DNA from: Eonycteris spelaea
Lineage: Eukaryota; Chordata; Mammalia; Chiroptera; Pteropodidae
Reading direction: 5' to 3'
Length of the DNA: 64,000 bases
Assembly (NCBI GenBank): GCA_003508835.1
Contig: PUFA01000286.1
Coordinates: 124,001-188,000, forward strand
Shown here: positions 22,341 through 34,879 of the stretch, in pieces
Layout of the letters: every line of letters begins with the position of its first letter
How positions within the stretch are numbered: the first letter of the stretch is position 1
Notes under the pieces: generated by a model
Told to the model about the DNA's origin: nothing
Database searches by the model: none
What the model saw: the letters and a program-made list of their open reading frames with translations, nothing else
Translations under genes and position numbers: made by a program

Positions 22341-22851
22341 TGTGGTCAGTAGTCACCTAGTTGGAACCTGCAGCTGGAACAACGACCTGGAGCCACCTCC
22401 TTCCAACAATATGAAACAATGAGCAGGTAGAACCACAATCATAGGAGAGAGGAGCAGCCTCAAAAAAAGCCATAAAGTTGCTTCTGCGCATGAGTAAAAA
22501 GCCAACTCTAGTTAAATTTTCCTCACCATTGCAGTAAAATACACCCCTGAGGGGGAGATTCAAGATACTCAGGAGACATGAGAGGCATATAGTAGCATAT
22601 AGGTACCCTGCTCAGGTGCAGAGTAGGACCAGCTTCAACATGCTTTTGGGGAGGGAATGTTAAAATGTGGGGCTTGCCCCTAACCCTAAGGGCCATAAAA
22701 CGGCTGGACCTGTGATCCTTGGGAGCCACATATTTCTTCTCCTTTGTTGCATCAAGCTTCCACTTTAATAAGTCTTTCTCTCTGCAAAACTGTTTCACGC
22801 ACTCTCTTGATTTATATGCTGAGTGTGGCAAGGACCCCTGTGCCCATAACA
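22341..22851 (+). mobile_element. Probable solo LTR of an endogenous retrovirus
   Basis: A ~510-base segment of different composition from its surroundings, beginning TGTGGTCAG and ending CCCATAACA. It has a polyadenylation-like AATAAG (22,767-22,772) followed by a pyrimidine-rich stretch and a 'gtgtggcaaggacccctg' U5-like end. No internal retroviral sequence follows on either side. Boundaries are inferred from the TG/CA ends; family not recognised. The 128-codon minus frame at 22,523-22,909 is not considered coding. Confidence 0.55.
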
Positions 22852-23635
22852 GAACCATCCAGGAGGCCTCCCTGAGATCCCAGGCCTGACACTGGGGACA
22901 GACCACCACTAGGAAGGTACAAATACACCCAATGACCTATAAAAAATTGGGGAGCTAGGGGAAGCCAGATTCTGGGTTGAACAGGCTCCTTTGTTACATT
23001 CTCATCCTACTTCCCATTGCCAGAATCTAAAAAGAAGTTAGATTCTAAACTCTACTCATTAATCTTTCCTAAGCACTGAAATTCTCACAATTCACTGTTC
23101 TGGTGTCAGTGATGACTTCTGTAGCAAACTGGCCAGTGGACAGAACAGAATCAAGAAACATTTTAAAAATTTTAAATGTTTAAATTTAAAATTTAAGCAT
23201 GCAGATATTACAGAATCAAAAGATTAGACATGGAAATCTGGATGTTGGCCTTTTCTTGAAGATTTGTCAATTGAGAGTGAATGTCCCGAGACAACAAACT
23301 GGAGGAGTCGGTAGTGGTTGCTCCTTTAGAAGCCCAAGTTCTGTAGGCATCTTGGTCCAGTTGCATTCACTGCTTTTTATGATCTGTCTGGTCCGTGGAG
23401 GCCAGCCATTTACAGTGCAGCAGGGAGTGAATGGGGAATTGGTGGGGATGGTGTTTGAGTTGTCACAGTGACCAAGGAGTGGGGTGGACAGGGGTGATAG
23501 GAATCACAAGCAATTGTCCAGGTTCCTTCGGGATTCTTCAATGCCACTAGACAGTCATGTGAGTGAAAAGTTTGTATATAATGATCAGAACCTGGAGTCT
23601 AATTCCAATTTCATGACAAAATAAATTCCTTTTTG
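22852..23635. other. No recognised features
   Basis: Nothing recognised. The 90-codon plus frame at 23,199-23,471 has no known domain, and its surroundings show no exon-like signals. Confidence 0.45.
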
Positions 23636-24010
23636 GGGGGAAACAGTTTTATTATTGTATCAGGCTAAGTTATGCCTGTTACAAATTAGCCCAAACCTCA
23701 GTAGCTGAATATAATAGACATTTTGTTTTCATCATGCTTCAGAGGAGTATCCGGGCTTTCGGAAGTCCCAATGCATGGAGCAGTTTTGCATCAACATTAA
23801 ATGCTCCAGCCCTGAAATGACAGACTTTGCTTATACACACTTCATTGGCTGGGGCAAGTCACATGCCATCTCTAATGTCAAGGGAGTTAGAAAGTTCAAA
23901 TTTACTTGTGTCTGGGAAAAGGAGAACCAGAAACATTGATGAGCAGTATAATGACTACCATAAATGTACCCTGAATTTTCCCAGAATGCAACAAAACTGA
24001 TTTGTTCAGA
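23636..24010. mobile_element. Probable old interspersed repeat, family unassigned
   Basis: 'gcctgttacaaattagcccaaacc', 'tcagtagctgaatataata', 'ttaaatgctccagccctgaaatgacaga', 'cattggctggggcaagtcacatg' and 'gcagtataatgactaccataaa' match, in order, a familiar mammalian interspersed repeat. I remember the pattern but cannot name the family safely. Confidence 0.45.
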
Positions 24011-24600
24011 ACCAGTTCAGAGCAACTGGTCACCTAGAATTGTGTTGATTTTGGTATTTGAGATGTTGAGACAATATCTCCCATAGTCCTTATTTATACT
24101 TCTGTATATGCTGAGTCTTTAGTGTGAAACATCTTTCCACATTTTTTTAGAGTGGCTAAACTCTACTTTCCTTCAAAATACAGTTCAAATCTATGCTGAT
24201 TGTGTTCAAATATAGTAAAATGTTTCTCCAACATGCTTCCTCAGTAGTGTTAGCTTAGCTTCTATTATTGTGTTTCTCAGTGTGTTGTATTTTTCATAGA
24301 GTTCTTCATCTCCATCCATGGTTGAAAACCTCTGGAATACAATGAATGGCTGCCTTTTAATGATATACCCAGAATAAGTAAATCCTTGTGAGAAAACTAT
24401 CTCCTGTGAGTCTTAATCTACTAAAAAAAGTATACTAAAGTTTTAACTTGGAAGCAAAAATAAAACAACATGAAAGAAAATTCTAGTGTTTTCAGGAGAG
24501 CATTCTAAATCTTTCTATCACTTTTATCTAATTATGAAGCAATCCTAAAATACAGTCATTTTAATTTCATTATTTATCAATAAATAATTCACTTCCTAAA
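24011..24600. other. AT-rich DNA without recognised features
   Basis: Nothing recognised. Confidence 0.5.

Positions 24601-24601
<1 letters not shown>

Positions 24602-24640
<39 letters not shown>
24602..24640. repeat. (AC)n microsatellite
   Basis: About 19 perfect AC units directly 5' of an MLT1-type LTR. Confidence 0.95.
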
Positions 24641-24644
24641 ACAC

Positions 24645-24985
24645 CATGGACTGAATTGTTTCTCCCTAAAATTTATATGTTGAAGCCTTAACTCTCAATA
24701 TAACAATATTTTGAGATGGACCGTTAGCAAGGAATTAGGTTTAGGTGGGCCAGGAGAGTGGGGCCCTTGTCTTGGGAAGACATCAGAGAGCTTTCCTCTA
24801 AGTGAGGGTAAGTGAGAAGGCAGAGTTCTGCAAACCTGGAAGAGAGTCCTCACCAGAATGTGACCATGCAGGTGCCCTGATCTCAGACTTCCAGTGTTCA
24901 GAACTGTGAGAAAAGAAATGTCTGCTGTATAAGGCACCTAGTCTGTGATATCTGTTATGGGAGCCTGACCTGACTAAGACAGTGT
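24645..24985 (+). mobile_element. MLT1-type MaLR LTR, sense
   Basis: 'tggactgaattgtttctccctaaaatttatatgttgaagcc' at the start, 'ctcagacttccagtgttcagaactgtgagaaaa' in the body and 'gtctgtgatatctgttatgggagcctgacctgactaagac' at the end follow the ERVL-MaLR (MLT1/MST) LTR consensus in order. The 5' TG is lost at the AC repeat. The minus frames over it (24,695-24,989) are shadows. Confidence 0.8.
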
Positions 24986-25029
24986 ACATACGAACTCTAT
25001 AGCTATACTATATAATATATGCACATAAA

Positions 25030-25620
25030 CACATACATACTCTTTAATCTTTAAAAGATTTTTAAAATCCCTTTATTTTTAACATTATTTTCTTTTCAAT
25101 TATAGCTGACATTCAATATTATATTAGTTGCACGTATATAGCATAGTGCCTAGACATTTAAATAATTTATGAAGTGATACCCCTGATAAGTCTAGTACCC
25201 GGCACCATACATTATTATTGTAATATTATTGACTATAGACTCTATGCTGTACTTTAACATCCTTGTGACTAGTGACTATTTTGTAACTACTACTTGCACT
25301 CCTTAATCCTCTCACTTTTTTTCACCTGTACCCCACTCCTCTTCCCTTCTGGCACCATAAGTTTGTCCTTCGTATCTACAAGTCTGTGTCTGTTTTGTTT
25401 GTTTGTTGTTTTGTTCTTTTGATTCCACATAGAAGTGAAATTGTGGGCTCTTTGTCTTTCTCAGTCTGACTTGTTTCACTTAGCATAATACCCTCTAGGT
25501 TCATCCATGTTGTCACAAATGGTAAAATTTCATTTTGTGTGGCTGAGAAATATTCCACCATATATATGTATCATGTCTTCTTTATCCAGTCATCATCATG
25601 GACATGTATATCACTGAATT
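25030..25620 (-). mobile_element. L1 3' end, antisense
   Basis: Antisense L1 3' untranslated region: poly-T-rich start, 'tattgactatagactctatgctgtac', 'ggcaccataagtttgtcc', 'tctttgtctttctcagtctgac', 'cataataccctctaggttcatccatgttgtcacaaatgg' and 'ggctgagaaatattccaccatatatatgta'. This is the classic order read from the antisense strand. The 5' end is truncated. Confidence 0.85.
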
Positions 25621-26215
25621 TTTTTGAAAATGTCACTTCAGATGCGTGTCAAAAATTAGAAAATATAAAGTATTTGGTAAGAAATAAATGTATACTTCTC
25701 ACCATCAAGATCATTAGTCAGTTGCATTTAAAACCAAAAAATATAATGTACTTTTCAAAGCTTGTTTATATCATTTATAATGGATCCATTATTCATTAAA
25801 GTATTACCAAAACTGATATTCTTTTCACAAAATTGTCATTTTAACTATATTAACTTTAAAATAAATACAATGTTAACTTAGAAAAGCTTAAACTAGAATT
25901 GGAAGTCTACCTCATTGATAAATTCATATCACATCAGTATTTAGAGACCAAAACAAAAACCTTCATGTATTATAAAACCTGATAGAATTAATGCCTGTAT
26001 TCCTCTTCTGTGAAGCATGGGATTTCTCCAGAATGTAAGACAAGGATTTTCACTGTGGCACTGCTGGATATCACAGCTCACCATTATCAAAAGTAACAAT
26101 CACCAACTTAAAGAGTAATAAAAATCCAAGTTAAAAAACTTATTAACAAGAGTAAAGCAAAGCACCATTTTACTATGTATATTTTAATCACTGGGCTGCC
26201 TAGATCCAAAATGGG
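25621..26215. other. AT-rich DNA without recognised features
   Basis: Nothing recognised. The 86-codon plus frame (25,539-25,799) starts inside the L1 and is not considered a gene. Confidence 0.5.
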
Positions 26216-26219
26216 AAGC

Positions 26220-26375
26220 AGTGGAAACCAAGTGGCAAACATTGTACTAGTATATGGTACATATATTTTCATTTAATCTTCACAATAATCCTGCCAGGTA
26301 AATGTTATTATTTTTATTTATCAGATGAGCAAACTCAGGGAAATTGACTTACTAACTCTGTGATAAAAACTACCA
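26220..26375 (+). mobile_element. MIR SINE, sense
   Basis: 'tttaatcttcacaataatcctgccaggtaaatg' followed by 'ttatcagatgagcaaactcaggg' matches the MIR core (known: aatcctcacaac...gatgaggaaactgagg). Confidence 0.8.
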
Positions 26376-27035
26376 GTTAAAGGAGGAATATGATGCAACA
26401 TTTCTCCAATGATAAACCCTTTTCCACAATTCCACTGGTGCCTACAGTGAAAACATGTGCTTTATAAATAAGCACTGACACTTATTTGAAAGTGATAAAT
26501 TCAGTCACATTGATAGCAAGATGTTAATTGACTTGCAATAAAAACAAATTAATTTTTCCAATGAATTAATTGTATGCATGACTATAGGGCAGCAATACTT
26601 AGTCTGGGGAACAAAATTAGAAGTCTATATTTTAACACACTTCAATATACATGCTTTCAAAAACAAAGGCAACATATACAACCCAGTTCATGCTGTATAG
26701 CAAAAATTATTCAAGTAACGCAAAATCAAGAAAACTTTTAGTCTCAAGATGTGATGGCTGTATATTATTTATTACTAAAATAGATTTTATAATTTATCAC
26801 TTTCTTGATAACCTATATTATGTTAAAAAGAATTCTGATGCTTATTTTAAGAAATGTTATTTTCAAATTATGTGATCTCTATAATATAACTTCAGAAGCT
26901 GGACATTACTAGTCTAAACTAATACAACCTAGATTGTGGAACCATTACCAAGGTTCATTATGAGAGATAAGATTTACCTTGAGATACAATATTACAAAGA
27001 AAACAATAATTCCAACAATGGGTAAAATAATGCGT
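26376..27035. other. AT-rich DNA without recognised features
   Basis: Nothing recognised. The first part of a ~3.6-kb repeat unit would be expected here by extrapolation, but no similarity is visible by eye. Confidence 0.45.
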
Positions 27036-27039
27036 GCCC

Positions 27040-29959
27040 CCAAATAACCTTTGTCCTAGACGAGACTGTTCATTTTCCTAAAAAGCTACACTTAAAAAAT
27101 ATATTGAGAAAAGGAGTATACAATCAGAATCACAGCTTTCCTTTCACCCTGACAGTGCAGAAACTATTGGGAAATGCCTGGGTCACGGGAGCCATATCGG
27201 CACTTGACTCCTAAGAGACAGGTGCCTCCCCAGTACCCTTAGTCCTTGACAAGAATCTTCATTTATTGACAAAACTTCATTTGAGGTCAACCATTGAGAA
27301 AAGGAGCATCGATTCAACATAACAACTTTCTTTGATGTCTTAATTCTTGGCTATCTGATTCTGTAAATATGAAGCTGTAACACCTTTGACCTTTAAGTAG
27401 TCACTGTCTCACTGAGAGTGAAATCCCTGCATTTTGAGTTCATTCATTTCCTTTTCCAATGTTCAACATGCTCTCATGAAATGTTCATGTACCTGGTCTG
27501 CCATTCATTTTCAATTTTCTCTCACTTTCTGCCAGTGTTCTTTGCTACTATCTCTGCAATGGAAAACCATCCCATCAAGTCCACACAATGATATAGTTGT
27601 TGCCAGTTCTGTCGTTACCAGATAGCCAGACAGGAGTTGGAACATCAAAGCCTGCTGCGGTCTGTCATTTTGAATAAATGAAACCTAGCCAAAAGATGAG
27701 ACATCAGGACCTTAGAAAACTCTTAGGTTTGCTAACTCATTATCCAACAGCCATTTAGCCTGTGGTGTGTTCAGAACTTCATGCTGGTGCTGACCCTCTT
27801 TACACATGTCATTGTCCTGCCTCCATCCCGAAGAGCTGGTCACTTCCAGGCTGTTTACTGAGCCTAAGAATTTGCTTTTGCTTCTTAACATTTTGCCATC
27901 TCTCCCAGGTCCACATGGGAGTGAAACCAGAAAGGTTGTTTCTTTCAGGGACATCTTTTCCTTCTCTTGGTGGGCTAGGGACCAGTCGAAAGGGCCAGGG
28001 TCACAGCATGTTAATGTGAAGTGTTCAGCTGGTGAATGGCAGAGGTTAGAGTCCCAGGAAGATATAGCCCCGAAATTCCCAGGACTGTTTGCTGACACTT
28101 GTTTTCAGACTAAGGACTGGTAGCTAAACAAGCCAATGGGCCAGAGAAGTCACCTGTGGAATTTGGGCAGACAAGCGGCACATGCAGACACAATTAGAAT
28201 GGAGAAAGATTTTGATATGAGGCAGGTGAGGCTAGCCTCACAGAAGGCCAATGACTAACAGCCAGCCCTCTGGCAGGAGACAAGACAGAGGTCCGGATTC
28301 TTGGATCTCATGTGGTCTCCAAGAACACTGGGGTCTGAGGAGAGGAGAGTGCACACCCTGTTCCTCTGCTGTCTGACCTAGGCTGAGGCTGGGAGGAGGT
28401 GGTGTGATTCAGTAGTTGGGGGCCACAGCACAGTATGGTATTTATGTCTCAGCTGTCAAACGGAATACTGAGCACTCATTTGAATTTCAGGACACACAAA
28501 TCAACTTTGCTGTTGAATTCAGCTCTCTGCTCAAGTGCCATCGCGGCACTTATCTCCGGCTTCCTCCTTCAATGCTAGCAGGGATGGAAGAAACTGAGTC
28601 TACAAAAGGCACAGGCCAAGAGCTGGCCAGGTGTCTCTCTCAACTTTGATGCCAGTCTGACAAATGTCCAACATTGGAGGGTCTGAGAGTCACTGCCGCC
28701 CATCTGAGAAATCAGCACCTGGCAGGGACCAGAAAACTGCGGGTACCAGCATTTGGGTTCCAGTTCCCTCACCGCCTTCATTGTCTGGTTCACTAATATT
28801 CATTGCTTTACTCCAAGTCTCTGGGCTGAAAAACAAAGACCAGGAAGCCATCATTTCCATCAGGCACTTCCCTCTGTAGGTTTTCTTGTCTCCATGGTTC
28901 TGTCTTCGCTGGTCTTCTGCAATCTCACAGTGGCCAAGCCAGTGCTGGCAAAAAGCCCAGAGGGCACTCTGGCTAGGCAGGGCCAGTTGACATTGGTTCA
29001 GCTCGTCTGGGCCCCTTCACTGGCTCAGGTGAGTGGCCGGAATTAATATTCCTAGGAGGGAGGATTAATCTCAATAATCATTAGCTGTGTTGATGAGCTT
29101 GATGCTGGCCAGCGCCATGAACTCTCCCTCCCACAGCCATTTGCTGGATCTGAGCTCATCATCTCAAGCCCTGTGTCTTTTCCTGGACTCCCTCATGTCT
29201 ATTTGCCTTCTACTTTCAGCTTCCACTTCCATGCCCTGTCCCATTCCAACTCATGTGAATTTTCAGCAGGCATTTTCAACTTTCCTTCAGGTTTCTTTAA
29301 CTGTCGCAGGCATTCTACATTTTTGGGCTCACCCATTCTCCCATCTTCATCCCCCCAACAACCACACTACATTTCCTCACCCCACCTGTTTCACAGCCAA
29401 ATCCAGCTTGGTTTTCCCATTCCCATCTACACCCTAGACACTTTTGCCCCCCACAGAAGGGCTGTGGGACACAAGAAAGCACCCAGTTTCTGGGAGCAGG
29501 CCTCCCTTCAGGCCCACTGCCCAGCCAAGGTAGGGCAATCAGGGACTGGATTCTGGGGACATGGAGTTTGGTGTTGTCCCATTCAGCCTGGCAAGTGGCT
29601 CAGAAAGTGAAACCACACGTCCTTGCCCCAGCCTTGTCACCATACACACTCCCTTTCGTCCTTTAGGAGGATAAACCAAAGCCTGAGGAGAGTGCGAAAG
29701 GCCCACACATGCGGCGTCCCTTAAGTGGAAAACAAGGTGTCATCAAGGGCTGGCTGGGATCCTGCCATGACTTTGGTTGAATTTCTATGTCTGATCAAAC
29801 AGGGACAGTCAAGGCCTGGCTCCTTGGCTCTTCCTGCTGTGGGAGATGCATAGCCGTGGCACGTCCTTTAATAAGCACCATGCTGGGTACCACTCTCTGT
29901 GATTGTGTGTGTGTGTTTGTGTGTGTGTTTGTGTGTGTTTGAGAGACAAACAGACAAAA

Positions 29960-30012
<53 letters not shown>

Positions 30013-31250
30013 GGCGTGTGGCTATCCAGGCAGGTGGAAATGCATGAATGTCTGCACGTGCGCGCCTGTGTGGAAACTATCTTGAGTGTCCGGGTATCTT
30101 ATCAGGTGTCTAATGATGTGGTTGTTTGATATCTTTGCTAAAGTGTGAGTGCAAATTCAGCATGTGAGCATAAAGCATCCTTCGGCTGTATTGTTGCCCA
30201 GATAAGTGTGTTGCATATATTTTTCCCCAGAGAGATCTGTAAACGTTGGGATGGGCCTGGCCTGAAGGAAACATGTCAAAAGGGAGGAGAATCATCTCAG
30301 TCCTATTGTGAGAGTTTGCTGGGTCCAAGATGATAGCTAAACTCTTTACGGAGAACACATCAAGAGGTGTGTAACTATCTGATTATGACTTTTGTGGACC
30401 TGCAACCGATATAAACTAGGACTTAATCCATGCTTCAACCAAGGATCTTCATTTCAAAAAGACCACAAATTTAATCCAAGAATTCTTGCCCAAATGACCA
30501 CTGCCCACCCCACAGCCCAGGATCATGCAGTTGGATCCCCTAGGCTCCTTTTGCCCTCCCACACTTGCATTCTCATTGAATCTATGACTCACATTTGCCC
30601 TTGACAACTTATAAGGGTTCACCTCACAGAATCAGAGCATCCTGGATTATTCCTTATGGAATTGGGATTGCTTCTGAGTGGAATCAGAACAGAGTTGCAG
30701 TGAGAGGCAAAGACCCTGATGGGGCAGGAATATCCAGCTGTTGGGAACTGCCTGGGTCCTAGGAGGCATATTTTCACCCAACTCCCAGGGGACAGGTGCC
30801 TGCCAGTACCCTTTGTCTGCAATGAGAATGTTTTTTTTTCCACAATGCTACCTTTTTGGTCAACTCTTGAGAAAAGAAGCACAATTAGCATCACGACTTT
30901 CTTTCATGTCTCCATTTTGGGATACCCAGGCCAGAAAGTATTAGGCTGTAACACCTCTGACCTTTGAGAAGCTGCCTTCTCACTTTGAGTCAAACCCCTC
31001 TCTTTTGAGTTCATCTCCTTTTCAAATCAGGGGACTCACGTGTTCCACATGCTCCCATGAAACATTCATGCACCCTGTCTTCCAGGCATTTTCAACTTCC
31101 TCTCACCTGCCACCAATGTCCTTTGCTGCCGTCTCTGTGACTCAATGAAAAACCATCCCTCAAATCCACACAATGTTCCAGTTTGTTCATCAGTTCTGTT
31201 GTCACCAGTAAGCCTGACTCGTCTTATCCTATTCACATTTTTGTTATGTG
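27040..31250. repeat. ~3.6-kb macrosatellite family, second cluster (about 1.2 units)
   Basis: Diverged members of the family at 2.1-9.9 kb. An internal tandem landmark, 'ctgtaacacct.tgaccttt', occurs at 27,375 and 30,946, a period of 3,571. Homology to units 1 and 2 includes 'ccaggtccacatgggagtgaaa' (27,906; compare 3,741), 'aggacacacaaat' (28,488; compare 7,980), 'aagtgaaaccacacgtcc' (29,604; compare 5,419) and the TG run at 29,904 (compare 9,356). A fresh unit starts near 30,022. Frames of up to 145 codons (29,173-29,610) are not conserved with the homologous frames of the first cluster, so no gene is called. Confidence 0.8.
29904..30008. repeat. (TG)n then (GA)n microsatellite
   Basis: TG/TTTG repeats at 29,904-29,940, then (GA)n at 29,963-30,008. 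It occupies the same position in the ~3.6-kb unit as the TG/CG tract at 9,356. Confidence 0.95.
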
Positions 31251-31304
31251 GTTGTATCCCCATTTTAATGAGGTATAGCTTGCTTCTATTGAAATGTGAG
31301 TTTT

Positions 31305-31712
31305 TCTACCATGGATGGACCTAGAGTGTATTATGCTGAGTAAATTAACTCAGACAGAGAAAGACAAATGCTATGAAAATAATAATGAATGCAACATAAA
31401 TAGGCTCACAGATACAGAAAGCATTTTGATGGTTACCAGATGGGAAGAGGTGTTAAGAGCATGTGTGAATGGAGGAAGAGATCAAGAAATAAAAATTGGT
31501 AATACAAATGGTCATGGGGATGGAAATTATAGCAAAGGGAACATAGTCAATAATGTTGTTAATAATTATGTATGGGTCAGAGGAATACTAGATTTATTGG
31601 GTTAATTGGTTCATTAATTATATAAATGTCTAATCACAATGTTGTAGCTCCTAAACTAATATAATATTGTTATGTAGGGTAATTAAAATATTTTTTAAAA
31701 TACTTAAAAAGT
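31305..31712 (+). mobile_element. L1 3' end, sense
   Basis: 'ccatggatggacctagagtgtattatgctgagtaaa', 'cagagaaagacaaatgctatg', 'gatggttaccagatgggaagaggtg' and 'acaatgttgtagctcctaaactaatataatattg' are in L1 3'-region order, ending in an A-rich tail. The 5' end is truncated. The 96-codon frame at 31,315-31,605 is part of it. Confidence 0.8.
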
Positions 31713-33590
31713 AGGAGTTTATGAGGTGCATAGTCCTGGGGCTTTATTTTCAATCAAATAATTACTGGTCTCAGAAAAAGAACATAAGATTTCAAAGTAT
31801 CTGTGAACCAGTGAATGATCTCTATTTCAAAATCTCAAGTTAAATTTAGACTAAACTGGCTAAGAAAAAATTAAATTCTTAACTATGTTAATTAAGAAAA
31901 AGTTTCTAAGCATGAAAAATATATAACTACTAAGTATTGGCCCATTGCTCACTCTTAGTATAAAGTACGGTGAACCAATTTATCCCTTCCTTAATTCTTA
32001 AAAATTTTAATTTTACTTATACTAGGAAGTCATATAAATGTTTTCCTCATGAACATGATTTTCCTTCATATTACATTTGAAGAAATATATATTATCTTCT
32101 ATACTCTCATTGAAAAAGGTTAAATCACAAGTCAATGTCACCTGTTAAGAAGACAATTTGGGAGGAATAAAGCCTCAGTGTTTTTGGATTCATAAATGTA
32201 TTAATAAAATTCTGTAATGGTTTTTAATTATATTTTAACAAAGCTATTTTTCACAATCAAATCATTTTCTTGGACAGAGAAATTTGTTTATTAAAACATA
32301 TTTTTTCAACTGTATATTAAGATTCCTAGAATGTTTGAAACAAAAATATCACAAAGGACATTAAGCTATCAGTTTTATAAGTAATCTCTAAGTTTTAAAG
32401 TAATAAAGTTTGAATAGAGCTTCTAAAACTGTGGTCATATGTTTATATTAGAAATATAAGGCCTTAAAACATAGCTGGGATATTAGAACTAAAAAATAAT
32501 AACATTCTGCAATGTTGTTTTCAAGTTATACAAAGAATGCATTTGTAGGTCAGTTAATCATGAGTAAAGAGTCATTACCATTATTTGTCACAGACCTTCT
32601 GTTCGGAACTAGAAAAGCCAAGACAATGAAGTGTATTACACATTGTACCCTAAAGCAAAACCATCAAATGAAATCAATAGCATTTGAGTTGCTATATCAT
32701 CAGTTTAAAATTTATCTTAATTGTCCTGTCTTTTATTCCTGATTGAAAAGCTAGCTATTGAATCAAACACAATGACATATTAATAGAAAGTTATGGGTTT
32801 TTTCTTCCACCTTTAATGATAATTATCATTTTACCATAAAAGAAAACTTGCACTTCAATTGTAGCACTCCATAAGTCAAATGGAGCTATAAAGATGCATA
32901 TTATTGCTTTTGTTCTACATAAAAATATAGGAATGTGAATGATTTTTGTGGCCATAATATATGATATAATTTTCTGTGAACACAGGTTCCTTGAAGAAGT
33001 TTCAGGATCAATGACATTCTGTCTTGAACCCAGGAGGATTGAGGTGTCTAGGGAGACAGAGATCATAGACAGTAAGAAAAGAGGACTCATAATTTTGAAA
33101 TAACATATTCAAAACATTAATGCATTCACATTTATTATTCATTCATAAAAATTAAGAAAATTATTTGATCAACAACAATGGGAGCCAAAAAAAAACATGA
33201 GACCCAAAGAAGAAATTATGGATACCTGACAGAATGGGGCCAACAGAAGAAAAATAAAAACTGAGAATCAGGAAGACCAGAAGGTTTGTGGCAAAGGACT
33301 GAGAACTCAACCTTTATTTTTCAGCTATATATGGAGGGAGAGAAATCCTTCAAAGCTCTTCAGATTCCCTAACACCAAGCACTGGGAGGCAGCTCCTAAA
33401 CACATTTCCATATTTAAGACATTTTACTGGCTCCATCTGTTTGAATGACTACCTAAATTATGGCAATGAAAAGGTGACAAGTCAAATACAGCATAGGAGG
33501 TATAGTAGTATATGTGCTGCATATTTAAATACTGTTAGCCTGATATTCAAATTCCTTCACAATCTTGCCTTAACTTTCCAGACTCACTGA
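31713..33590. other. AT-rich DNA without recognised features
   Basis: Nothing recognised on either strand. The 99-codon minus frame at 32,791-33,090 has no known domain. Confidence 0.5.
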
Positions 33591-33695
33591 CTCACTGGAA
33601 AAACCTTTATTGAGTATATTTCATGTGCTGTGCATTTTAAAGCTGTTGGATATATCTGTACACATAGACAAAAACTCTTCTCTCATAGAGTTTAA
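33591..33695 (+). mobile_element. Possible ancient MIR/L2-type fragment
   Basis: 'tttattgagtatatttcatgtgctgtgcattttaaagctg' then 'aaactcttctctcatagagttta' resembles the common ancient repeat text '..tattgagcacctactatgtgc...ctgccctcatggagctta'. Short and diverged. Confidence 0.45.
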
Positions 33696-33758
33696 ATTCA
33701 TTACAAATGTTTTGACTATATTCTTCTCTTCAGTCACACTGAAATATCAGTATGCTTT

Positions 33759-33770
33759 ATTATATATATA

Positions 33771-33815
<45 letters not shown>

Positions 33816-33871
33816 TACACACACACATGTATATATATACCATAATCATGCTTAATATATATATATATATA
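33759..33871. repeat. (TA)n/(CA)n microsatellite cluster
   Basis: TA repeats, then CA repeats, then TA again (33,759-33,839), and a further TA run at 33,854-33,871. Confidence 0.95.
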
Positions 33872-34875
33872 ACATAATCATAAAAGTCTATTTTTTCTTT
33901 TCTATTATCTCCTGTATTCTGATTTTCAGATAGTCTTTTCTTCTGCTGTCAAGTGATAGCTCAAGAAATCCCATGAGTTATTAAAAATGTAGTTCTAGTT
34001 AATAGAAAGTACTAAGATCATGATAAGTTTTAAAATAAAATATTCTCTAATTCAATATATCAGTCAGTGTTTCAAATTTCATTTACTTGTAATTTTTTTC
34101 TTTCTTCCTAGCTATGTTCTTGGAAAGTCTACTGCCTTTAGAGAAGAGGTTGTAAAAGACTTCCTTTTCCTCTATTCATCACCTCCTTACTAGTTTACTA
34201 GAAACAGCTTTTTTAATACTCAGGTTGCCATCATTTGCAGTTGGAGGCTGAGGAGAAAAGATTGGTAAGGTAGGGAGGAAAGTTCCAATTAAATATTACT
34301 ATTGTGAAGTGGTTGAACATGCTTTGAGTCATATATGTGTTTAAAAGAGATATCGTCCATGGGTCACTTTTGGCACTGGAGTGATCTCCTTAAGCAACTT
34401 GATTTGACTAGCACATTCCATTTTATCACTTCAGGAGAAATTCAGCAATTCATCTCTAGCTTTTGGTGTTTGCATTCTTATCACTCCTCCAGGTGACCCT
34501 GGTAAGTAGGATCTACAAAAACTAGCATTTACATGTGTCCCAAATCTGGACCTTGGGTAACATTCACAAGCTCTTTGCCTGCATAATTCTAAGAGTGCAG
34601 GCTTCTTTTAAAGTAGCTGTGATGCCCCTCTGCTGCTTTTCAGCTCTAAGTTTACACTCTGGATGACCTAGCAGGTCTCAGACATGAATTTGTTGTGCCC
34701 TATGAAACATAGGAACACAGTGCTCTTACTCCAGTTGCCAAAATTAAAACTGAGAAGAAAGTATGTATCCTCACAATCCCCTTTTCTAGGGGTGATTCAC
34801 AACTTGTGGGATAAGAAAGACAATGCAGATATTTTACAACTTTTTTCTCCCAAAGGACTATTTAACACAAAATCT
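33872..34875. other. No recognised features
   Basis: Nothing recognised. There are scattered short frames only. Confidence 0.5.
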
Positions 34876-34879
34876 TTGC

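Noticed and set aside
22670..22695. Short 'cccctaaccctaaggg' inside the probable LTR as a telomeric insert
   Set aside because: Only about two hexamers with no neighbouring repeats or spacer. It is best taken as coincidence. The single match at 42,482 is rejected for the same reason.
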